64,000 nucleotides of DNA from Globisporangium splendens (taxonomy: Eukaryota > Oomycota > Peronosporomycetes > Pythiales > Pythiaceae), in NCBI GenBank assembly GCA_006386115.1, contig VFIW01000054.1, forward strand, positions 219,333 to 283,332, written 5' to 3'. A program made the position numbers and the translations under genes. Below the pieces are notes generated by a model. The model did no database searches and was not told the origin of the DNA. It worked only from the letters and a program-made list of their open reading frames with translations. This document shows, in pieces, positions 11,815 through 23,844 of the stretch (positions within the stretch are counted from its first letter, which is position 1; each line of letters opens with the position of its first letter).

Positions 11815-13497
11815 ATTCGATTATGCGCCGCAACGAGGGACGAGATGGTCGCTCGGTTAGACGAATGCTTGGCGAGCTCCATTGCTGTTGTGCAGTTGTG
11901 ATGGGTTTCCGTATGTTTGCAGCGTAAGTGATTCTAATTGGTTAATCTCTAGAAAGCAAAAACCATATGGCAACAGTTGTGTCTGGTTCGTTCGAAAAAC
12001 AGAGCACAATGGAGTGCATAAAAGCGCCATCCAACCGAAAACTATATCTTGGAGCGCGTAATTTACCGAGAATCTCAGTGCTTGACAGTGAACACGTGCA
12101 ATACCCACTTGGAGTTGTGCAATATATTGAGTTCTTGGACAAAAGCACACCAAGAAAATAAAGTTTACTTAATAAAAGCATGTGCACCGGGACGCACTAA
12201 AGCTCGAGCGAGGCAGCAAAGCAAAGACACCTATATAATCGGAACACGTGGACTAATTCTAGAGTGCTCCTGTATGCATGTAATGTATTCGTGAGATGGC
12301 GTTTTGTAAGAGCATTTTTGGATCGTAAATTCGGTAAATTACGTGCAAGAAAATCAAGACAAGGGCTGACTGGGACATGCCTCCAGACAATGGTGTCAAC
12401 GACATGTGTCCAGAACAGGACGCTCTGACGTGCTGGGCTGTTAAGCAAGCGACTTTCGTTCTTCGCGAGGGAGAAAACCAACGCCTTTGTGAGTTTGTAA
12501 AGTCTGACTGAACCTGCGTGTCGAGTGAGCACGTGTTCGATTTGCTAATGGTCGGAGGATCGCAGACAGCCAGCGATCACCAATGCAGTCATACGCGACA
12601 CTTTATTCAATTGCACACTAATCCCCTTCTACAAAAGGCGAAGAGGAGTGGAGGTGAAAGCTGATGCCACGTCAGCCTAAGTGGGCGGTGCAAGCACGGA
12701 ATTTGTACCAGCGGGGTTTTCCACAATTCAAAGCCAACGCGCCATTCTAACATAAAATACTTCGTCAATCGCAAATGCCGCGCACACCCAGTAAACGCTC
12801 GTGTCTTTCGCGGGTCAGGATATAATTCTTTTCACCTGCTTGCGCCTACTTAAGTATTGCAAGTTTCAGTCCTGTAGCAGTGTGCGCGTTTTTACTATTG
12901 CTCTTGCATCCGTTCAGAGGCTGCGAGATTCTCTAATATCAGTAAAGTGCTGTAGTGAAATTAACCAATTTGTACAGAAACAGGCGAAAATGATTGAGGA
13001 TGCCACCGATCCGATCCACGTTTACCGAATGCCTCCAAGCGCAGTCGGTGGACACCAGAGACCAAGTCGGCTATCCAAATGGCAGCTCCACAGTCGACAT
13101 GGACTAATATGCCACTCACGGTTGCACCTCAAACGCTTATGGGAAGCGCTCACAGAATTTTTGTCGCGCTCACAGGATCACAACACCTTTATACAAGTCT
13201 GTCTGACACTGTCTAAGTCTCTCCCTCTCGTAGTTTTTATTCTTTGCAGTTACGGCAGTTGTGGGTAGTGGCATCGACCTTCCATTACGTACTTTCGGGT
13301 GTGAGAGCGGCGATGCATATGCTGCTGGATTAATTCGATATCGCGGTGATCATGTCCCCATGGATTTGAATGTTCAAAGCTGTTTATAATGCATGAATGC
13401 CGTTGTTCTTCTTCCAAGATGCGGTGAGTTGCAATATGCGTCCTGTACCACACACAAAGTATGGCGATTGCGGACAATACTGCAATACACACTTGTT
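11815..13497. other. Array spacer, unit 3
   Basis: Same sequence as the unit 2 spacer as far as I can compare, including the A at 12824. It leads into the truncated fourth gene copy. No gene is seen. Confidence 0.6.
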
Positions 13498-14285
13498 TTA
13501 GACAAAGTTAGTGCTGTAATTGTTCTCGCGTGGCCCCTTAGACCCCGCGAGTCCGACATCGCTGCCAGAGGTGATCGACATGGCGCTCTTCGGCTGCATC
13601 AGCGTCTGCTTCTTGCGTTCGTTGGCTCCGTTTTTCTTCTCGGCCATGAGAGAGAAATATACCGCGAGAAGCGTGACGACAATTGTGAGCCCCGACGTGC
13701 CCAGCGCCACAAACCAAGGAGGACCGTACGACGAATCGATCTTCAGTGCACTCCCATCGCTGCTCTCGACCGCGCCCAGCGCCGTCGTGCATCGAGGTCC
13801 CGTCCACGACGAGCCCTTGCACCGGCATCGGCTCCTCACACACGAACCTGTCTGGACTCGGGTCCTGTTCCGAGAAAGTGTGCAGTCGTCATCGTCTCGA
13901 CAGAACGCTTTTCCCGAGACGTCGATGGCCGGGTTGTCAAAGTCCTCGTACTCTTCGATGTGGTCCTGGATCCACTGCTTCGTCGGGTGGGTCTTTGGAT
14001 CGCATCCGACGGCCATGGTTGAGTTCTTGGATGTGTCCTGGTACACGCGAATGTAGTCGATCTTCATGTACATCGGGAACGAATCGCATATCTTGTTGGT
14101 CACCGAGTCCTTCCCATCTCCGCGGCACACATCCCCCGGATTTGGCGGCTTTGTACCCCATGTGCTCGACAGCGCCACATTGAGAATAAGGTACAGTGGC
14201 TCCTCGATCATCAGCTTTTTCGGGTTGCTCTTGGCGGCATTCTGCGGCGGATTTACAATTGAGCTGGCCGGGATCTCAAACAGCG
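13498..14285 (-). pseudogene. Truncated SKN1/KRE6-like gene, array copy 4
   Basis: Identical to the 3' part of copies 2 and 3 up to 14285, where the match stops at CTCAAACAGCG. It keeps roughly the last 260 codons: the end of the glucan-synthesis domain, the EGF-like module, the membrane helix and the NYSTNFV tail. Exon 1, the intron, the EIDILE motif and the promoter are missing. An ATG at 14211 could open a 237-codon frame but there is no signal peptide. Beyond 14285 the sequence resembles the array spacer near 4380, so a deletion inside the unit probably removed the 5' part. Confidence 0.85.
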
Positions 14286-15222
14286 ATGCGGGACACTTCT
14301 CCCGTCATGGACAGGTATGAGTATGGTTGCGGCACCCGTTAGAGAGAAATGGTGAAAGTTACTGCTGAAGCACGACGCAGCGGTTGCTGTGGCAACCAGC
14401 TTCCTGCACAAATAAAGTGCTGAAAGTGAAGAGCCACTCTTATATCCGATTGAGTGTGTGATTCTCTCACATCCGACTCTCAGGGTAGTGATAATTATCA
14501 ACTTGCACAAAACCAGGCGAAAACGACTAAAAGTACGAGATGATCCCACTGTCCGATCAAAGTTCCTGTAGCACCGTTCTCCATACTGTTCAACGCTGCC
14601 GGCGTGCCACCCATGGTTGCACTTTACATATGATCACATGTCGCGCTCACAGGATTTTTGTCGTTTTCGCCGACTCACAACAATGTTGTGCAAGTGTGTG
14701 CAACTGAGCTTTCACTCTATTGTAGAATCTGTAGGAAAAAGCCCGGTGGCGAAGAGAGATGCCGTGTGGCGTCTAGCGTCTCTTGCGTGCGTTTGGGAGC
14801 GAGAGCGGCAGGGCACATGTCGCTGGACCAAGCCGACTTTGGTATAATAGGCGACGTCGCGATGCAAAGCCGATCATGTCCCAGTGGATTCGACTGCTCA
14901 AACAAAATTTGGTTATAAACGCAAATGGGATACTGTGAGTCATACTAAACTGTCTGAGGCTCGAGAGTTGACACGAATTGTTTGTTTACCATCGTTGGCG
15001 AACAGCTCGAAAGTTGACTTGCGGAAAGTATACTCGCTGCTTCCGAAGAAAAAAGACCGAATTTCTCGTCGTCTGGCTTCCAAAACCAAAAAAGAGATTA
15101 ACCAATAGGAAGGAGGCTCAGTTGGAAAATCAAAAAGCTCAACCTGCACCCTCTCGCTCTGTTTTCTTGGCAATCCTTGGCAACAGTTGGACAGTAATGA
15201 GAAAACACGCAGCGATCGGCTT
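14286..15222. other. Upstream region of the plus-strand paralog, diverged homolog of the array spacer
   Basis: No gene is evident. Segments align in the same order and orientation with array spacer 4380-5200, at lower identity than the array units show to each other. It lies between the truncated minus-strand copy 4 and the plus-strand gene, so it is the surviving version of what was probably a shared divergent upstream region. Confidence 0.55.
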
Positions 15223-15240
15223 GCTCATTCTCCAATTTCG
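15223..15240 (+). promoter_or_regulatory. Oomycete-type initiator upstream of the plus-strand paralog
   Basis: GCTCATTCTCCAATTTCG fits the published oomycete initiator consensus GCTCATTYYNCAWTTT throughout. It is 38 bases before ATG 15261 and 65 before ATG 15288. The array genes carry a related TCATTCTCCAAT at the equivalent place. Confidence 0.7.
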
Positions 15241-15287
15241 CGTTGCAGGACCATCAACTAATGGTGCGGGCTTCTGGCGATTCAACT

Positions 15288-17643
15288 ATGCCACCCACAC
15301 ACCAGAGTCGACGTGCCTGGACCGCTGCCAAAGCGCTTCGATTCGCTGTCGGACTCGTCCTTCTCCAGAGATCATGTGACCCAGTGCACGCCATAGAATT
15401 CGAGAGTGTGTCTGGGATCCGCACGTGGGTCGACCCCGCGACCCCAGACAACCGACAGACATACACCAGCACGCGAGGCGGTCAGTGGGAACTGGTCATG
15501 AGCGACGAGTTCAACACGCCGAATCGCGACTTTCGACCCGGTCGGGACCACATGTGGACGTCGGTGGAGAAACCCGATGGCGTGAATGCGGCGCTCGAGG
15601 TGTACTCCCACAATATGACGTCGACAGCGTGCGACGCCGACGGCACATGCTACTTTTACATCCGAGCCATCGATGAAGTGACAAAGCTGACGTTGTGGAA
15701 CGACTATAGAAACCCACCGGGCTTCCAGAATTCGACGTTTGTAAGTGCTGTGGATACCTCTCCCACTTGTAATTGATCAACTCATTTTTTTGTCAATGCA
15801 TGTATGTGGTCACGAATGACAGTTTTACCGCGCTGCGATGGTGCAGTCGTGGAACAAGTTTTGCTTCCAAGGCGGGATGGTCGAGGTGCGCGCGCAGCTC
15901 CCAGGTGCCGTCAGCCCTGAGTCAGGAAATCCAGATATCGCAGCCGGACCAAGTGGCCACGCACTCTCAAAAGCATATTACCCGACGTGGCCAGGCATCT
16001 GGATGATGGGAAACCTCGGCCGCGCCATTTTCAGCGCCTCGACCAACCGCATGTGGCCATTTTCCTACAGCGAGTGCAACGACGACGCGTTTCTGTCCTC
16101 GAACCAGCGCATCAGCGCGTGCGATCCGAACCCAGGCTCGGGCATGAATCCTTTCCAGGGTCGAGGTGCACCAGAGATCGACATTTTAGAAGGTGGCGGT
16201 TCCGATGTGTCGTCGTCCATCCAGCTCGGTCCTGGCATGCCACAGGAGTATCGGATCATGTTCGCCGCGAACGATTCCAGCCCATATTGTGTGTACTCTG
16301 CGTCGTGTACGACCCCTGGAGCCAACGCGCCTGACCTCCCCACTGCGCTCTATAGATCCAGACGTGGCCATAAGTCGTGGTACCAAGGTTTGCTGTACGC
16401 AGCCAACAACTTCTGCTCGGCGAGCGCATCGGCCAGGCAAAACTACTCAACTGTGAAAGCCAGTGTGGACCGAGGTATCACCGAGAACTCGTGTACTTTG
16501 ACCAACTGTCCCGGTTCGAGGGACCCGAATGCGGACCTGAGTTTCATCGATGGCTCGAGGACAGAGCACTGGGGAGTCAACACGAACGGAACGTGCTTCC
16601 CGCTCATGAACGGGTACACGGGAGCGTACCTCTGCAGTCCCGGGAACCCGAGTTCACGCTGTGAGAGGACTGACATCCCTCAAAGCGACAGAATGGCTGT
16701 CTTTGAGTACCAGATGGACGCGATCTCTTCCAATTGGCCACTCCACGTCGCTGCATACACGAGCTACTTGACGTATCAGCTCGAGTGGGTCATGGGCGAC
16801 ACCGGGTATGTCCGTTGGATGCTCGCAGGACAGCCACTCTTTGAGATCCCAGCGAGTGCGATCACGGACCCACCACAGAACAGTGCGAGAAGCAACCCAA
16901 AGAAGCTGATGATCGAGGAGCCGATGTACATCATCTTCAACGTCGCGTTGTCGAGCTCATGGGGTACGAGTCCGCCGAACATCGGAAAAGAATGCCGTGG
17001 CGATGGGAAGGACCCTGTGGCGAACGCGATCTGCAACGAATTCCCGATGTACCTCAAGATCGACTACATTCGCGTGTACCAAGACACGTCACCCAGCTCG
17101 ACGATGGCTGTCGGTTGCGATCCAAGCACCCACCCAACGAGGCAGTGGATTCAAGACCACATCGATGATTACCAGGACTTTGACAACATGGTCGTCGATG
17201 TCGCTGGGAGAGGATTTTGCGCCTCAAACGCGGATTGCACCATTGCTCCGAACGTGGGCGGCGGGATCACCACGGGCTGGTGCGTGAACAATCGATGCCA
17301 ATGCAACGATGCCTCGTGGACGGGTCCGCGGTGCACGAGCACGTCCAGTGCCCTCCAGGATCCAAGCTCCTCGCGTTCGTACGGTCCGTCGTTGTATGTC
17401 TCGACTGGCACGTGCGGCGTGCTCTTTGCAATCACGCTCGCTGTGATGGCAATTTCGAGAAAATCTCGTCGGCGAGAAGGCATCGAACTCGTGCGAGTGC
17501 AACAGAAGAAAGCTGACGCGTTGGGTGGTAGTCGTGTGTCTTCGGCTGTTGAGGACCTGATGGTTCTTCCTGCCGGCACGATATCTCCATTAGAGACGAA
17601 AAGCAGTGCGCTGGGTGAGAAACGGAATCCTGACGCTGCGTAG
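15288..17643 (+). CDS. SKN1/KRE6-like protein, inverted paralog with a different tail
   Basis: Exons 15288-15740 and 15823-17643 with an 82 bp GTAAGT...CAG intron; about 757 residues. It has a signal peptide after a short Arg-rich start, the SDEFN block, EIDILE, an EGF-like module (CQCNDASWTGPRC) and a C-terminal helix. It lacks the NYSTNFV tail of all minus-strand members; its cytoplasmic part is longer and ends EKRNPDAA. Bases 15826-16261 are identical to the inverted array sequence (3012-2577), while flanking exon and intron DNA has diverged, which points to gene conversion between inverted copies. ATG 15288 aligns with the array start; ATG 15261 would add nine residues. Confidence 0.9.
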
Positions 17644-17853
17644 CTTATCTTTCTCTCCCAAAAGCGATCACTTGTCCATTACAAGTGGTCAGCCTAGTGA
17701 TCCAGGTGGACACCTTTCTGTAAACGCGTTGAGGTAGCTGTGCAACCTTAAAATGAAATATAAAGCGCAACCGCCAGAATGCCTGGTTGTTTTACTTGTA
17801 CTTTACTTGTTCTTGTTGTTATACATGGTGCTCACCCACCTCGGATGATGCTC

Positions 17854-20247
17854 TTACACAAAATTCGTGCTGTAGTTCCCGATCGGTGGTGCGGCGAGTG
17901 GTGCGTCTTTCGTGTTCAGATTCAGTTCTTTCACCCCGAGCTCACTGAGCGCGCCGATGGACATGGCGCTCTTGGGCTGCATCAGCATCTGCCGCTTGCG
18001 GCTCGCGTCGGCTTTCGCCTCGGAGCGGATCGAGAGGTGCACCATCAGCATCGTCAGCAAGACCGTGATACCCGAGGCACTAAGTGCCACGGACCAGGGT
18101 GGGCCGTACGAGTTGCTCGTCGAGATGGTGCTGGTGCCACTACTTCCGCCGCTACTGATGGAGCTCTCGACAGCTTTCAAGCTCGAGGTGCATCGTGGTC
18201 CCGTCCAGGCAGATCCGGCACACTTGCAGCGGTTTTTCACACACGTACCGGTCGCCACCTTGGTTTTGTTGGGCGAGATCGTGCAGTCGTCGTTGTCGCG
18301 GCAAAACGCTTTTCCCGAGACATCGACCACCATGTTGTCAAAGTCCTCGTACTCTTCGATGTGGTCCTGAATCCACTGCTTCGTCGGGTGGGTCTTTGGA
18401 TCGCATCCGACAGCCATCGTCGAGTTCTTGGATGTGTCTTGGTACACGCGAATGTAGTCGATCTTCATGTACATCGGGAACGAATCGCAGATCTTGTTCG
18501 CGACGGCATCAGATCCATCGCCACGACACGCCTTGCCCGCATTCGGAGGTGTCGTACCCCATGTACTCGATAGCGCCACATTGAAGATCATGTACATCGG
18601 CTCTTCGAGCATGACTTTCTTCGGGTTAGTCTTCGCGGCATTCTGCGGCGGGTCCACGATCGCACTCGCGGGGATCTCGAAGAGGGGCTGTCCTGCCAGC
18701 ATCCAGCGAACGTACCCGGAATCGCCCATGACCCATTCCAGTTGATACACCAAGTAGTTGGTGTACGCCGCGACATGGATCGGCCAGTTTGCCGAAATAG
18801 CGTCCATTTGGTACGCAAAGACCTTCATGTTGTCAGATTTCGGCGCGTCAGATTTTTCACACAGCTCGTCCGTGTTGCCAGGACTGCACAAGTAGGCACC
18901 GGTGTACCCGTTCAACGTTGGGAAGCACGTCCCGTTGACGTTGATGCTCCAGTGATCCACCTGGGAATTGTCGATGAGACTCAAATCCGCGTTCGGGTCC
19001 TTGGATCCAGCACAGTTCGTCAACGTGCACGCATTCTCAGTCACGCCTTTGTCAACGTTCGCTTTCACGGTCTTGTAATCCTGCTTGAGACTCGCGCTCG
19101 GGGCACAGAAGTTGTTGGCCGCATACCGCAGTCCCTGGTACCACGACTTGTGGCCGCGCTTGGCTTTGTAGAACGCCGTCGGCAAATCTGGAGCATTGGC
19201 ACCTTTGGTCTTACACGAGCCTGTGTACACACACCCAGCGCTTGCATCCTCGGTTGGGTAGATGACGCGATAGTCCGTTGGCATCCCCGGTCCGAGTTGA
19301 ATGGACGACGAGACCTCATTGCCTGCGCCTTCCAAAATATCAATTTCTGGCGCGCCTCGACCTTGGTTTGGGTTCATGCCTGAGCCTGGGTTCGAATCGC
19401 ACGCACTGATCCGCTGGTTGGACGACGGGAACACGTCGTCGTTGCACTCGTTGTACGAGAACGGCCACATGCGGTTGGTCGAGGCACTGAAAATGGCGCG
19501 ACCGAGGTTTCCCATCATCCAAATACCCGGCCACGTCGGGTAGTACTTTTTCGTGGTGGCTTGAGCACCAACGCCGCCTGCGATGTCGGGGTTCCCGGAC
19601 GCCGAGGATACGGCGCCGGGCAGTTGCGCGCGCACTTCGACCATCCCGCCTTGGAAACAAAACTTGTTCCACGACTGCACCATTCCGGATCGGTAGTACT
19701 GCAGATAGAAAAAAAAGGGATATGGAGTGAGCTACACTTCTACGATGCTCTTACGCATGTGAATACGTACAAAGGTCGTGGTCTGGTACCCCGGTGGGTT
19801 CTTGTAGTCGTTCCAGAGCTTGAGCGTCGTGGCCTCGTCCGTGGCCATGATGTAAAAGTAGCACGTGCCATCGTCGTCGCACTTGGTCGACGTCATGTTG
19901 TGCGAGTACACCTCGAGCGCCTTGTTCACGCCGTCGGGTTTGTCGATCGACGTCCACATGTGGTCCTCGTTCGGCTTGAAGGACCGATCGGGCGTGTTGA
20001 ACTCGTCGCTCATCACGAGCTGCCACTCGTCGCCGCGCGTGCTGATGTACGTCTGGCGGTCGTCGGGCGTCGCCGGGTCCACCCAGATGCCGATGCCCGA
20101 CTTGGTCTCAAAGTCCGCGCCGTCGGCCCGCGAGAGCGTCGTCAGAAGCACGAGCGCCACCACCATCTTGGATCTCGCGGAGGCTCGAGAGCGCCGGCAT
20201 CGCGACGGCGTGGTGCGCGGCTGTGGCTGTGATGCTGTGTGCTGCAT
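17854..20247 (-). CDS. SKN1/KRE6-like beta-glucan synthesis protein, paralog
   Basis: Exons 20247-19771 and 19698-17854 with a 72 bp intron in the same place as the other members; about 773 residues. The hydrophobic signal segment follows an Arg/Ser-rich N-terminus of about 27 residues. EIDILE, the EGF-like module (CKCAGSAWTGPRC), the membrane helix and the NYSTNFV ending are all present. A Ser/Gly/Thr-rich linker before the helix is longer than in the array copies. It is convergent with the plus-strand paralog, with 210 bases between stops. Bases 18515-18810 are nearly identical to 22163-22458 of the next paralog, with one difference seen. Confidence 0.9.
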
Positions 20248-21552
20248 GGCGTTTGCTAAGGGGTTCTACTGGCGCATGCGCCGCCTACCGACCAAGATAG
20301 AGAATGCGGCGAGGGTGGCGGGTGCGATAGAGCACTCGGGAGCGGCGCATTGTTCCGTCGTGCGTGAGACCGGCTCCGGTGGCCTTCACTTGCGTAAGGT
20401 GAGGCGCGTCTCTCGTCGTGTGCCCGCAGTGGCATCATGCCATCGAAACAGCGTTGTGAAGTGAGGTGCCGGAGCCTGTTTAAAACGCATACAAGCGCTT
20501 GGAACGAGCGATTTGTTCCTCTTTATTATTGCAGAGAGCCTGTTGGCTTGTCCAATTGCGCCTTGTTTCTGGATGCGCTGCAAGTTAGGTGCGGATGGGA
20601 GTTGACTGCGTACTTAGATGGTGCGCACTTAGGGTGGCATGTGTAATGGATAATTGCAATAGTTGCCACCAAGGTGAAAGTATTGCGCACGACTTCTATA
20701 GAAACTGTGCGTGGTAGTCAAAATTGTTTCGACAACAAGCACGATTGTGGGTGTGGCTCTTGTTGGGAGGCATCTTGGCAATGAGACCACCAGAAAGCAG
20801 CATGCTTACCCCGACTTCGGGGATTACATAACAGCTACAATCATACGAAGTAAGAAAACCAACGGGCAAGTTACAGTTAGTCATACGAGCCTCTGCTGCA
20901 GTTTATCTGCAAAGGTTCTGAGTCGCAACCATCGTCAGAACGTTGGACTAAGCAAATCGGAACTTTCAACTTCAAAAAAGCAAACCTTAGGCGTCCTTTC
21001 TTTGACCCAGATCCGGACTGCAGTACGTACTTACGTGAAGTGCTGTCTGGCGTTGTGCACATGGGTCCACAACCCGCACACCATCGAGATGCGGACTCGC
21101 CGCCACGTCGGTTGTCCGTTTGCGTCGTATTCCTTCAGCTTCTTGTCTGAGCTGGTCCTGGTCGAGGACCGAGCTCTGTTGCCAAAGACACCGAGCGCTA
21201 GTGAGCATTCCACTGCTCAAGCAGCCCAGTAGCACACAAGCCTACGTCGGCAAGCGACTGAGATTCGTGCGTCCTGCTCGATGAGAATCTATTGCATTGC
21301 CTCCCTATCAGCACTGTCATCATCGTCGCCAGTGGCAATCGAGAGTTCTCAACTTTTGAACGATTCGGCGAGGCTCGCGCAGTCAAAGCAAGTACGTGTC
21401 TTGCAGAATTTGACGATATATTTGTAGATTGACACAACACACACATAGAGCTCTCGTCTTTTTTTCTCCAACGGCTCGTATAAAAGCACGTGATACAGGG
21501 AATTTGTCGCGCAACGTCGGTTTGTTTGGTCTATCCTCGACGACTGCACTGA
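20248..21552. other. Intergenic region between two SKN1/KRE6 paralogs
   Basis: I see no gene. Several short frames exist, but none has a plausible product and most use non-ATG starts. A weak initiator-like CATTCTCTATCTT on the minus strand at about 20300-20315 lies roughly 55 bases upstream of the 17.9-20.2 kb gene. Confidence 0.5.
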
Positions 21553-23844
21553 TTACACAAAATTGGTGCTGTAGTTCTCCTTCGGATCTGGTTTGATGCC
21601 CACATCGCTGGCAGAACCAATCGACATTGCGCTCTTCGGCTGCGTCACCATTTGTCTCTTGCGATCCGCGTCGTTCTTCTGGGCAGACTTGATCGACAAG
21701 TACACCGCAATGAACGTGACAAGAATCGTCAATCCGGATGTGAGAAGCGCAAGGTACCATGGTGGTCCGTACGAGTTGTGAACGCTGATACTTGTGACTC
21801 CATTGTCGTTAGTCTCGACCGTACCGAGAGTCGCCGTGCATCGAGGTCCAGTCCACGAAGCTCCGATGCACTTGCAACGGCTTTTCACGCACGAGCCCGT
21901 CGTCACCTTGGTCTTGTTCTGAGAGATTGTACAGTCATCATCGGTTCGGCAGAAACCCTTTCCGGACACATCGACCGCCAAGTTATCAAAGTCCTGGTAT
22001 TCATCAATGTGGTCCTGGATCCACTGCTTCGTCGGGTGAGTCCTTGGGTCACACCCGACAGCCATCGTCGAGTTCTTGGACGTGTCTTGGTACAAGCGGA
22101 TGTAGTCGATCTTCATGTACAGCGGGAACGCGTCACAGATCTTGTTCGCGACGGCATCGGTGCCATCGCCACGACACGCCTTGCCCGCATTCGGAGGTGT
22201 CGTACCCCATGTACTCGATAGCGCCACATTGAAGATCATGTACATCGGCTCTTCGATCATGACTTTCTTCGGGTTAGTCTTCGCGGCATTCTGCGGCGGG
22301 TCCACGATCGCACTCGCGGGGATCTCGAAGAGGGGCTGTCCTGCCAGCATCCAGCGAACGTACCCGGAATCGCCCATGACCCATTCCAGTTGATACACCA
22401 AGTAGTTGGTGTACGCCGCGACATGGATCGGCCAGTTTGCCGAAATAGCGTCCATTTGATACTCGAAGACCTTCATCTTGCTGCTTTGAGGAACATCTGT
22501 CTTCTCACAGAGCGAACTCGGGTTACCAGGACTGCACAGGTAGGCACCAGTGTACCCGTTCAACGTGGGAAAGCACGTTCCGTTGGTGTTGATGCTCCAA
22601 TGGCTTGTCGTCGAACCGTCGATGAGACTGATATCGGCGTTCGCATCCTTTGAGCCAGGGCAATTTGCCACCGTGCAAGAGTTCTCAGTGATGCCTTTAT
22701 TCATGCTCGCCTTGACAGTCGTGTAATCCTGCTTAAGGCTGCCACTTGCCGCACAGAAGTTGTTGGCCGCATACCGCAGTCCCTGGTACCACGACTTGTG
22801 GCCGCGCTTGGCTTTGTAGAACGCCGTCGGAACATCTGGAACATTGGAGCCTTGGGTCTTACACGAGCCTGTGTACACACACCCAGCGCTTGCATCCTCG
22901 GTTGGGTAGATGACGCGATAGTCCATTGGCATCCCCGGTCCGAGTTGAATGGACGACGAGACCTCATTGCCTGCGCCTTCCAAAATATCGATTTCTGGCG
23001 CGCCTCGACCTTGGTTTGGGTTCATGCCTGAGCCTGGGTTCGAATTGCACGCACTGATCCGCTGGTTCGAGGACAGAAATACATCGTCGTTGCATTCATC
23101 GTACGAGAACGGCCACATGCGGTTGGTCGAGGCACTGAAAATGGCGCGACCGAGGTTTCCCATCATCCAAATACCCGGCCACGTCGGGTAGTACTTTTTC
23201 GTGGTGGCTTGAGCACTAGCGCCGCTTGCGACATCTGGATTTCCATCGACGACGCCAGGCAATTGCACTCGGACTTCGACCATCCCGCCTTGGAAGCAAA
23301 ACTTGTTCCACGACTGCACCATTCCGGATCGGTAATGCTACACATACAAAAAAAACAAAGCATAATAAAACATGTGAGGAAGACGTACACGGCATCCAGC
23401 GGCGTGCAAAGCATTTGAAAAACGTACAAACGTCGTGGTCTGGTACCCTGGTGGGTTCTTGTAGTCGTTCCAGAGCTTGAGCGTCGTCGCTTCATCGATT
23501 GCTTTGATATAAAAGTAACACGTGCCGTCAGAGTCGCACTCGGTCGACGTCATATTGTGCGAGTACACCTCGAGCGCCGCGTTCACACCATCGGGCTTAT
23601 CGATCGACGTCCACATGTGGTCATCTCCAGGCTTGAACGATCTCCCAGGAGTGTTGAACTCGTCACTCATGACCAGATCCCATTGCTCGCCTCGCGTGCT
23701 CATGTATGTCTGTCGGTCATCTGGAGTGGCCGGGTCGACCCACATGCGGATCCCGGACTTGGTCTCGAACTCTGCACCATGCGCATTCTGCAAACTCTGG
23801 AGCAGCGCCGCTGCCACAAGCACGATCGGAGTCTTCACCTGCAT
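21553..23844 (-). CDS. SKN1/KRE6-like beta-glucan synthesis protein, paralog
   Basis: Exons 23844-23428 and 23337-21553 with a 90 bp intron (acceptor TAG); about 733 residues. A short, clean signal peptide starts MQVKTPIVLVAAALL. The SDEFN block, EIDILE, the EGF-like module (CKCIGASWTGPRC), the membrane helix and the KENYSTNFV tail are present. It is a mosaic: part of exon 2 is nearly identical to the 17.9 kb paralog, while 239 bases of exon 1 (23534-23772) are identical to the 25.2 kb paralog (27180-27418). Confidence 0.9.

Larger units (their letters stand above)
1232..14285. repeat. Tandem array, 4,094 bp unit, three full copies plus a partial fourth
   Basis: Units start at 1232, 5326, 9420 and 13514. 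Each full unit holds most of one minus-strand SKN1/KRE6-like gene, its upstream region and about 1.6 kb of spacer. The units look identical by eye except for one substitution (C at 4636, A at 8730 and 12824). The left edge of identity is in the last codons of the gene: copy 1 encodes the terminal YSTNFV with different codons from copies 2-4. The fourth unit stops at 14285 inside exon 2. This fits non-allelic recombination between paralogs followed by very recent amplification. Confidence 0.95.

Noticed and set aside
13498..14211. Array copy 4 as a working 237-residue protein from ATG 14211
   Set aside because: It lacks promoter, signal peptide and catalytic region, and the break at 14285 is abrupt; a pseudogene is the better call.
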